Assembly: GCA_044370475.1 (NCBI GenBank)
Contig: JBILVK010000099.1
Location: 1 to 10,286, forward strand
Source: B1 sp044370475
Lineage (GTDB): Bacteria > Bacteroidota > Bacteroidia > UKL13-3
Length of the DNA: 10,286 bases
Reading direction: 5' to 3'
Part shown: one piece after another, positions 5,575 through 10,286 of the stretch
How positions within the stretch are numbered: position 1 is the stretch's first letter
Layout: each line of letters starts with the position of its first letter
Notes under the pieces: generated by a model
Databases searched by the model: none
The model's input: the letters and a program-made list of their open reading frames with translations, nothing else
Told to the model about the DNA's origin: nothing
Made by a program: the position numbers and the translations under genes

Positions 5575-6553
5575 AAACCATTAAACTACAGCCTCTAAGG
5601 TCGCTATTATCTAGCCTACCCAGCACCTCAAAGCTTCCATCAACAAATTTTTTACCTAAATCGGAGGTCAAAATAAACCCACAAGAATATTTATTGGCTA
5701 AATCTATTACTCGGATCAGACCGGTCTTGCCAAATGCAACTTCTGTAAACGGATCATTGGGGTCTACAACAGATACTTGCATCCAAGGTGGACACTCGTA
5801 TCTGCCGTCAATGGTGGCGTAAGCCTGACTCATCAACTCTGTCATGCCATACTCACTATAGATGTTTTGTGATTGAAAAGCTTCTACTAATTCGGTGTAT
5901 AATTCTGTTTTGGTAATCTCTTTTTTGCGACCTTTCATGCCCCCTGTTTCAATTATTTTGCCATGCACAATGGGCGTAGGAAATTTCTGCGCAAAATCTA
6001 ATAATGCAAAGCTCACACCAAATATATAATAGGTCTGACCCAAGCGCTCAAGGTGTGCAATGCGGTCTTGCAAAGCCTGGTGCTCATATAGAAAGAACCC
6101 GTTTAGGGGGTGTTTAGAAAGCTGCATTAAGTGTTGTACCATGTATATGAGTGAGCTTCCTTCTCGTTCTAAATAGGAGGGAAGCAATCCCAAAATGCAA
6201 TGCTTTTCTGGCGTGCCAAAATAATTTTGAAATGCCTGGATAAAACTTGCTTCATACATCTCTAATTTGTGCACCAAATGCTTGCTCTGCCCCATGCCGC
6301 CAGTGGCAGAACTGTAAAATGTTTTTTGTGCTTCTCCTTCAAAAGATTTTACCTCAAAGGATTTAAAAAATTGAATGGGCAAATACGGAATTTGTTTGAT
6401 ATCCTTTATTTGTGTAAAATTTTCTATGCCCAAAAAAGTGCAATAATTTTGATAGGTTTTGTTTCGTTGGTATTGAAATTGGAAAAGCTCCAGGCACAAT
6501 TCCTCAAAATTTGTTACCTTTGATTTAAATAAAAGCGTCTCCTGATGATTCAT
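5573..6553 (-). CDS. LuxE-like acyl-protein synthetase / adenylate-forming protein
   Basis: 326-aa cytosolic protein resembling the LuxE family of the adenylate-forming (ANL) superfamily. LuxE activates a fatty acid with ATP and carries it as a thioester to a reductase. Visible: IPYLPIQFFKSFEVKS near residue 55, FYSSATGGMGQSKH, which is the Thr/Ser/Gly-rich phosphate loop, and EYGMTELMSQAY, the ANL E-Y-G-MTE motif. The final segment VLGRLDNSDLRGCSLMV includes C322, five residues from the end; LuxE also has its acyl-accepting cysteine near the C-terminus, so this residue is a candidate acylation site. No luciferase (luxAB) or reductase (luxC) gene is nearby. LuxE-like proteins without bioluminescence are common in Bacteroidota and their substrate is unknown. 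Its ATG lies 9 bp inside the start of the divergent lipoprotein gene, and no other in-frame ATG is close. Confidence 0.82.
   Translation of the reverse strand: MNHQETLLFKSKVTNFEELCLELFQFQYQRNKTYQNYCTFLGIENFTQIKDIKQIPYLPIQFFKSFEVKSFEGEAQKTFYSSATGGMGQSKHLVHKLEMYEASFIQAFQNYFGTPEKHCILGLLPSYLEREGSSLIYMVQHLMQLSKHPLNGFFLYEHQALQDRIAHLERLGQTYYIFGVSFALLDFAQKFPTPIVHGKIIETGGMKGRKKEITKTELYTELVEAFQSQNIYSEYGMTELMSQAYATIDGRYECPPWMQVSVVDPNDPFTEVAFGKTGLIRVIDLANKYSCGFILTSDLGKKFVDGSFEVLGRLDNSDLRGCSLMV
6515..6522 (+). promoter_or_regulatory. -7 element TACCTTTG for the lipoprotein gene
   Basis: TACCTTTG fits TAnnTTTG exactly, about 23 nt before the ATG at 6545, implying a leader of roughly 18-20 nt. It lies inside the coding sequence of the divergent LuxE-like gene. 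No matching -33 TTTG was found at standard spacing, so support is the -7 match and its position. Confidence 0.4.
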
Positions 6554-7117
6554 CCGACCAAATATAAAGGTTTATTTTTTTTCTCCCTTGTTTTGCTACT
6601 CGTAACGTGCAAAAAAAAGGAAATATATTCTACTATTCCTCTTATTGAGTATAAGTCGGCCTCTTTCTATCAAAGTTCTTCAGGCGCAGATTCCATCATG
6701 CTGTTGACTTTTACTTTTAAGGATGGTGATGGCGATATTGGATTGGATCAGTCAGATACCCTCTTTCCTTTTCAAGCAGATAGAAATAGGTACAATAAGG
6801 CCACAAATCCATTTCATTATAATTTAAACATAGATTATTACGAGCTCATAGATAATAAGTACTCATTAATTTTGCAGGAGCTTGAGCCAGATTCTGTACC
6901 ACCCATTTACGATACCTTAAAGTACAATTTTAGAATAGAGAACATCACCCCAGAGGGCAGGCACAAAGCCATACGTGGCGATATTGAAGTACAGATTTAT
7001 CCAAATCCACAACCTTTTGCAAAAGACACCGTTAAGTATAAATTCTATATTTACGATAGGGCATTAAACCAAAGCAATACCGTAGAAACGCCAGCCCTTG
7101 TTTGGAAACGCAGGTAA
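6545..7117 (+). CDS. Lipoprotein with DGDGDIG motif
   Basis: 190-aa predicted lipoprotein. After MIHPTKYKG a hydrophobic core ends in the lipobox L19-V-T-C22, so Cys22 should be lipidated by Lgt/LspA. Lysines 23-25 follow the Cys, unlike the acidic surface-export signal reported for Bacteroidota lipoproteins, so retention on the periplasmic side is more likely (inference). The mature part is probably all-beta. It contains TFTFKDGDGDIGLDQSDTLF, a short Asp/Gly-rich run that could bind Ca2+; similar 'F.DGDGDIG' segments recur in uncharacterised Bacteroidota lipoproteins. No enzymatic motif is recognised and the role is unknown. The ATG at 6545 is the only one possible, because an in-frame stop lies just upstream (TAA 6530-6532) and no later Met precedes the signal core. 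Its first 9 bases overlap the start of the divergent LuxE-like gene. Confidence 0.82.
   Translation: MIHPTKYKGLFFFSLVLLLVTCKKKEIYSTIPLIEYKSASFYQSSSGADSIMLLTFTFKDGDGDIGLDQSDTLFPFQADRNRYNKATNPFHYNLNIDYYELIDNKYSLILQELEPDSVPPIYDTLKYNFRIENITPEGRHKAIRGDIEVQIYPNPQPFAKDTVKYKFYIYDRALNQSNTVETPALVWKRR
6559..6566 (-). promoter_or_regulatory. -7 element TATATTTG for the LuxE-like gene
   Basis: On the minus strand, TATATTTG fits TAnnTTTG exactly and ends 6 nt before the ATG at 6553, implying an almost leaderless mRNA. It is the same octamer at nearly the same distance as the element at 858-865. It lies inside the signal-peptide codons of the divergent lipoprotein gene. No -33 box was found at the usual spacing. 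Confidence 0.4.
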
Positions 7118-7153
7118 AAGCTTAATCTGGTAAAAGATTTTTAATTTTAAAGG

Positions 7154-7259
7154 TAGTGCTAATCTTGAGGCACTATTTGCTTCGGAATACAATCAACTAT
7201 TTGAAAATAAAGTTGAGGTAATGATAAATTATAATTGCCTAAGGTAGATTGATAGTGCC
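7154..7259. repeat. Short inverted repeats in the gap after the lipoprotein gene
   Basis: TAGTGC (7154-7159) faces GCACTA (7170-7175), a 6-bp stem with a 10-nt loop. GGCACTAT (7169-7176) also matches ATAGTGCC (7252-7259) in inverted orientation. The two pairings are mutually exclusive and lie just upstream of a strong terminator. I see no coding potential in 7118-7341. A structured 3' UTR or small RNA is possible but unsupported beyond this. Confidence 0.3.
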
Positions 7260-7261
7260 AT

Positions 7262-7299
7262 AAAAAAAGCCCCGTATGCAAAACATGCGGGGCTTTTTT
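7262..7299. terminator. Bidirectional intrinsic terminator
   Basis: GCCCCGTATG (7269-7278) pairs with CATGCGGGGC (7284-7293), 10 bp with one G-U wobble, around a CAAAA loop. Seven A precede (7262-7268) and six T follow (7294-7299), giving U tracts both ways. It lies between the convergent genes ending at 7117 (+) and 7342 (-). Confidence 0.88.
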
Positions 7300-7341
7300 C
7301 AAGTGCTTGAGTTAGTAATTTTCTTTCATGAAAACTGTTGA

Positions 7342-7590
7342 TTAAAAATCATCCTCATCCTCATCATCCTCAAATGGATCGAAGGTTTTAGGGATAACAA
7401 TGTCGTCATCATCTGGATCAGAATCCAACGCATCTACATCATCATCCTCTTCCTTGTCGTCCAAGTCTAATTCATCATCTTCATCGTCTACCATGTAGCT
7501 CTTTTTAGGATGAGTTTTCTTCTTCGGTTCTGGCTTGGCACTGCTCTTGGTTGCTGCCACCTTTGCTGCTGGTTTTTTAGCCTTAGTCAT
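7342..7590 (-). CDS. 82-aa bipolar Lys/Ala-rich and Asp-rich protein
   Basis: Low-complexity protein with two opposed halves. Residues 1-31 contain 11 Lys plus Ala/Pro/Ser (KAKKPAAKVAATK), resembling histone H1-like or HctA-like tails. Residues 34-82 contain 30 Asp/Glu out of 49, ending FEDDEDEDDF. It has no signal peptide, membrane segment or cysteine, and is probably largely disordered and cytosolic. Similar short acidic proteins occur in Bacteroidota but I know of no assigned function. Possible roles are a nucleic-acid or histone-like chaperone, a DNA mimic, or a partner of RNA polymerase or ribosome assembly. It has its own -7 element (7613-7620) and a strong terminator. It lies downstream of the deacetylase-fold gene on the same strand (gap 128 nt), so the lysine-rich tail is a conceivable deacetylation target (speculation). 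Codon bias is extreme (GAT/GAC/GAA), but the reading frame is unambiguous. Confidence 0.78.
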   Translation of the reverse strand: MTKAKKPAAKVAATKSSAKPEPKKKTHPKKSYMVDDEDDELDLDDKEEDDDVDALDSDPDDDDIVIPKTFDPFEDDEDEDDF

Positions 7591-7612
7591 GCTAGTGATT
7601 TTTTTCTCTCTA

Positions 7613-7620
7613 CAAATTTA
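7613..7620 (-). promoter_or_regulatory. -7 element TAAATTTG for the 82-aa gene
   Basis: TAAATTTG on the minus strand fits TAnnTTTG exactly and lies 22 nt before the ATG at 7590. A possible -33 TTG sits in CTTGAC (7646-7641), at a spacer of about 22 nt, slightly longer than usual. The predicted leader contains a purine run (AGAGAGAAAAAAA) in place of a canonical ribosome binding site. Confidence 0.45.
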
Positions 7621-7718
7621 AGCGTTAAAAATTTCAATATGTCAAGGAAAAAATAAATTCCCGTTGAGGTCGTGAAATAAAACTCCAGCGTTTAAAAAAT
7701 CAAATGGAATTTTACTTT

Positions 7719-8621
7719 TTAGAAAAAAAATCTTTGCGCCAGTTTAATTGTGTTGCAATGTGCGTTTACAATATCAGAAATTTTTGGGCTATATCCGCCT
7801 CCCATGGCGCATGCAACGGGGATTTTGAGCTGTTTGCAAAAATTAAAAACTACTGCATCTCTTTCCTTACATCCTTCCTCGCTCAATTGTAATTTTCCTA
7901 ATTTATCTGTTTTTAGCACATCCACTCCACACAAATAAAAGATGAAATCGGGCTTTTGTTGCTCCAAAATTGTGCTCAAATTATTTTTCAACATTCCTAA
8001 ATATTCATCATCGCCCATTCCATTTTGCAAAGGCACATCTAAATCCGATTCCTCTTTGTGAAAAGGATAATTGTCTTTTCCGTGCATGCTAAATGTAAAA
8101 ACCTCTGGTCTGTTTTTAAAAATTGCTGCCGTACCGTTGCCCTGGTGTACGTCTAAGTCTATTATTAATACGGTCTGAACCAAGCGCCGATGAAGCAATA
8201 CATTGGCCGCAAATGCCATGTCGTTGAGCAAGCAAAATCCCTCTCCTTTGTTTGCAAAAGCATGGTGGGTACCACCTGCAATATTCATGGAAACCCCATA
8301 TTCTAGTGCATAAAGCGCACAATCTAGTGTTCCTTGGATAAGGCAGAGTTCTCGTTCTACCAACGCCTTAGACAAAGGAAATCCAATTCTGCGGATATGG
8401 GTGGCATCTATACTTAACCCTAAAAGTTGTTGTAAGTAGGAAGCCTCATGCGTAAGTAAAATATCTTTTTCTGCAGCGGTGTTTGGTTCAAACAGATTAG
8501 ATTCTTCTATAATGCCTTCATGCAAGAGTTGTTTAGGAATAAGTTCATATTTTAACATAGGGAAACGGTGCCCTTCTGGCAAGGGATGCGCATAAATTGG
8601 CGAATAAGCTAGTTTAAACAT
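7719..8621 (-). CDS. Histone deacetylase superfamily hydrolase (AcuC/class IV-like)
   Basis: 300-aa zinc-dependent amidohydrolase of the arginase/deacetylase fold. Motifs in order: AGGTHHAFANKGEGFCLLND with the catalytic pair H119-H120; VLIIDLDVHQGNGTA with zinc ligands D157 and H159; FSMHGKDNYPFHKEESDLDV; LCGVDVLKTDKLGKL with zinc ligand D234; and MGGGYSP with Y277, the transition-state tyrosine. All metal-binding and catalytic residues are present, so it should be active. The GVDVL..DKLG segment recalls class IV (HDAC11-like) and many bacterial family members. Substrates could be acetyl-lysine proteins, acetylpolyamines or other acyl amides. The start at 8621 (MFKLAYSPIYAHPLPEGHRF) is preferred over 8669, because the extra 16 residues are a hydrophobic, family-atypical extension. 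Divergent from pntAA, with a 90-bp intergenic region in which no exact -7 element for this gene was found. Confidence 0.9.
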   Translation of the reverse strand: MFKLAYSPIYAHPLPEGHRFPMLKYELIPKQLLHEGIIEESNLFEPNTAAEKDILLTHEASYLQQLLGLSIDATHIRRIGFPLSKALVERELCLIQGTLDCALYALEYGVSMNIAGGTHHAFANKGEGFCLLNDMAFAANVLLHRRLVQTVLIIDLDVHQGNGTAAIFKNRPEVFTFSMHGKDNYPFHKEESDLDVPLQNGMGDDEYLGMLKNNLSTILEQQKPDFIFYLCGVDVLKTDKLGKLQLSEEGCKERDAVVFNFCKQLKIPVACAMGGGYSPKISDIVNAHCNTIKLAQRFFF

Positions 8622-8655
8622 GATTTTTATTAGCTGGTAAATAAGGAGAAAAATG

Positions 8656-8663
8656 TATACTTG
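8656..8663 (+). promoter_or_regulatory. Possible -7 element TATACTTG for the pnt operon
   Basis: TATACTTG differs from TAnnTTTG by one base and lies 48 nt before the pntAA ATG, in the divergent gap with the deacetylase gene. No -33 box is obvious. A purine-rich run AAAGGAAAAG (8692-8701) ends 10 nt before the ATG and may help ribosome binding. Confidence 0.2.
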
Positions 8664-8711
8664 AAACAAATTCCATTGTTCAAATTAAACCAAAGGAAAA
8701 GCGTTTAACAA

Positions 8712-9815
8712 ATGAAGATTGCAGTAGTTAAAGAAACAAGACAAGCAGAGAACAGGGTGGCTATAACGCCGCAAGTTGCTCAGCAGTTGATTAAGAATGG
8801 CCATGAAATAGTGGTTGAGTCTCAATCTGGATATGCATCCAATTTTAATGATGAAGCCTATACCAAGGTGGGTTGTACCATTCAATCTAAAGCAGATGCC
8901 ATTGGTGGCTGCGATATTTTGGCTAAGGTAAATGCACCCGATGCTTCAGAAATTGCATTAATGAAAGAGGGTTCTGCCCTAATTTCTTATATGTATGCCT
9001 CCTTTAATCAGGAATTGGTTCAGCAATTAAATGCGCGCAAAATAAGTGCGTTTAGCATGGATGCCATTCCAAGAATTTCGCGTGCACAGAATATGGATGC
9101 CTTGAGTTCGCAAGCAAATTTAGCAGGTTATAAGGCGGTTATTTTAGGTGCTTCTAATATGGGGAAAATATTTCCTTTGTTAATGACCGCGGCCGGAACC
9201 GTTACGCCTTCGAGGGTGCTCATATATGGTGCTGGGGTGGCTGGCTTACAAGCAATAGCTACTGCTAAGCGCTTAGGTGCCATTGTAGAAGTGAGTGATG
9301 TAAGGCCAGAAACCAAAGAGCAAGTGGAGAGCTTGGGTGGTAAGTTTATTGAGGTGAAAACCGAAGAGGCTGCCAAGGTTGAGGGTGGTTATGCCAAAGA
9401 GGTTTCTGCAGAGTATTTGGCCAAACAAAAGGAAGCGGTAAACAAGAGTTTGTTTATGGCAGATTTAGTGATAACCACTGCTTTGGTAATGGGAAGAAAA
9501 GCTCCGGTGCTTATTACAGAAGACCAAGTGAAGCAAATGAAATTAGGTAGTGTTATTGTTGATATGGCGGTAGAGCAAGGCGGTAATTGCGAATTAAGTG
9601 AGCTTGATAAAACCGTTGTGAAACATGGCGTGAGTATTATTGGTCAGTCGAACTTGCCATCTACCTTGCCTCAAAATGCAAGCGAATTATATGCAAAGAA
9701 CATCCAAAACTTGTTAACGCATTTGGCTACCAAAGATGCTTTTAAATGGGAGTTAGAGGAAGATATTACCAAGGGTACTTTAATTTGTCACCAAGGAAAT
9801 ATTCTAAAACCTTAG
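8712..9815 (+). CDS. pntAA: NAD(P) transhydrogenase subunit alpha part 1 (NAD-binding domain I)
   Basis: 367-aa peripheral subunit of the proton-translocating nicotinamide nucleotide transhydrogenase. The enzyme transfers hydride from NADH to NADP+ using the proton-motive force, on the cytosolic face of the inner membrane. The N-terminus MKIAVVKETRQAENRVAITP is diagnostic of the alanine dehydrogenase/PNT family. R124-A-Q-N-M-D-A-L-S-S-Q-A135 is the transhydrogenase nucleotide-binding loop, which separates it from alanine dehydrogenase. The Rossmann motif G173-A-G-V-A-G-L179 is followed by TAKRLGAIVEVSDVRPE. GSVIVDMAVEQGGNCE is also typical. It lacks the membrane segments found in fused alpha subunits and is followed 39 nt later by a separate pntAB, so this is the three-subunit form known from Rhodospirillum rubrum (384-aa PntAA). 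First gene of the operon; it supplies NADPH for biosynthesis and redox defence. Confidence 0.96.
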   Translation: MKIAVVKETRQAENRVAITPQVAQQLIKNGHEIVVESQSGYASNFNDEAYTKVGCTIQSKADAIGGCDILAKVNAPDASEIALMKEGSALISYMYASFNQELVQQLNARKISAFSMDAIPRISRAQNMDALSSQANLAGYKAVILGASNMGKIFPLLMTAAGTVTPSRVLIYGAGVAGLQAIATAKRLGAIVEVSDVRPETKEQVESLGGKFIEVKTEEAAKVEGGYAKEVSAEYLAKQKEAVNKSLFMADLVITTALVMGRKAPVLITEDQVKQMKLGSVIVDMAVEQGGNCELSELDKTVVKHGVSIIGQSNLPSTLPQNASELYAKNIQNLLTHLATKDAFKWELEEDITKGTLICHQGNILKP

Positions 9816-9854
9816 TAATTTTTAAACATTCATATTTTAATAAATCAAAATTCT

Positions 9855-10148
9855 ATGTTAGCTTTTATCAACGAAAATATTCAACTCATATACCTTATTA
9901 TCCTCATGATTTTTGTGGGTATTGAGCTTATTGGGCATGTGCCGAGTGTACTTCATACGCCTTTAATGAGTGGTGCAAACGCCATTCATGGTGTGGTAAT
10001 TATTGGTTCTATAATTGTAATGGGACAAGCGGAGGAAACCCTTTCTTTAATCTTGGGTTTTTTAGCCGTGGTCTTAGGAACACTGAATGTGGTGGGTGGT
10101 TTTGTGGTCACAGATCGTATGTTGGAAATGTTTAAGAAAAAGAAATAG
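9855..10148 (+). CDS. pntAB: NAD(P) transhydrogenase subunit alpha part 2 (membrane domain)
   Basis: 97-aa integral membrane subunit contributing the N-terminal helices of domain II, the proton channel of transhydrogenase. Three hydrophobic segments are visible, at about residues 10-27, 43-57 and 61-84. The conserved HTPLMSGANAIHGV motif (34-47) precedes helix 2, and VTDRMLEMFKKKK forms the cytosolic C-terminus. The length fits stand-alone PntAB proteins (about 95-110 aa). It starts 39 nt after pntAA and ends 24 nt before pntB, with no terminator in either gap, so all three genes should be one transcript. The protein cannot function without PntAA and PntB. Confidence 0.95.
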   Translation: MLAFINENIQLIYLIILMIFVGIELIGHVPSVLHTPLMSGANAIHGVVIIGSIIVMGQAEETLSLILGFLAVVLGTLNVVGGFVVTDRMLEMFKKKK

Positions 10149-10172
10149 TACCCACTTTAAACTAAGAATATT

Positions 10173-10286
10173 ATGAATCAATATATATTACAAATTATTT
10201 ATCTAATAGGTTCGGTAACTTTTATTATCGGATTAAAATTTTTAGGTAATCCTGCCACCGCAAGAAAGGGCAATTTAATTGCTGCT
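10173..10286 (+). CDS. pntB: NAD(P) transhydrogenase subunit beta, N-terminal fragment (cut by window end)
   Basis: An ATG at 10173 opens a frame running to the window end (38 codons) without a stop. The visible residues, MNQYILQIIYLIGSVTFII then GLKFLGNPATARKGNLIAA, match the start of PntB, where a first membrane helix leads into the conserved 'G.K.L..P.TAR.GN' segment. PntB carries the rest of the membrane channel and the NADP(H)-binding domain III, both outside the window. Position after pntAB and the conserved order support the call. Confidence 0.93.
   Translation, partial: MNQYILQIIYLIGSVTFIIGLKFLGNPATARKGNLIAA

Noticed and set aside
6269..6523. Open frame on + strand within the LuxE-like gene
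   Set aside because: Antisense shadow; the real + strand gene starts at 6545 with a lipoprotein signal.
7704..7938. Two short + strand frames at the 3' end of the deacetylase gene
   Set aside because: Both are antisense to conserved HDAC motifs (GGGY and GVDV region).
8116..8322. Alternative minus-strand frame inside the deacetylase gene
   Set aside because: Overlaps the HH and DxH motif region in another frame; no independent support.
8622..8669. N-terminal extension of the deacetylase to an ATG at 8669
   Set aside because: The extra 16 residues are hydrophobic and family-atypical; the next Met begins the conserved FKLAYSP segment.
8685..8885. Minus-strand frame over the start of pntAA
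   Set aside because: Antisense to the diagnostic PntAA N-terminus.
9128..9376. Minus-strand frame inside pntAA
   Set aside because: Antisense to the Rossmann motif region.

Overview
The window looks like a chromosomal segment of an AT-rich member of the Bacteroidota. Four kinds of evidence agree. A large secreted protein ends in a type A sorting domain of the type IX secretion system (T9SS). Several starts are preceded by the Bacteroidota -7 promoter element TAnnTTTG. One small secreted protein matches the plug region of SusC/TonB-dependent receptors and a second shares its C-terminal motif. The housekeeping proteins also have Bacteroidota-like sequences. No insertion sequence, phage gene, tRNA, rRNA or CRISPR array was seen.

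Layout: (1) 1-153, the 3' end of a dihydrolipoamide dehydrogenase gene (+), closed by a bidirectional hairpin. (2) 202-853, a two-gene minus-strand module: a 65-aa protein with a repeated octapeptide, overlapping by 8 nt a small nucleotidyltransferase gene. (3) 1021-4042, a secreted-protein cluster: two small proteins resembling fragments of a TonB-receptor plug (both +) flank a 681-aa minus-strand T9SS cargo protein with an Omp28-like thioredoxin-fold domain. (4) 4051-6553, aspartate ammonia-lyase and a LuxE-like acyl-protein synthetase (both -). (5) 6545-7117, a lipoprotein gene (+) whose start codon lies inside the 5' end of the LuxE-like gene. (6) 7342-8621, an 82-aa lysine/aspartate-polarised protein and a histone-deacetylase-fold hydrolase (both -). 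(7) 8712-10286, the proton-translocating transhydrogenase operon pntAA-pntAB-pntB (+), with pntB cut by the window edge.

Metabolic genes (lpd, aspA, pnt) link to pyruvate/2-oxoacid oxidation, aspartate-fumarate conversion and NADPH supply, but they are separate transcription units and need not be co-regulated. Intrinsic terminators separate most units. The points most worth a second look are the receptor-less plug-like proteins, the nucleotidyltransferase plus small-partner module, the 9-bp overlap of two divergent gene starts, and the deacetylase next to a histone-tail-like bipolar protein.
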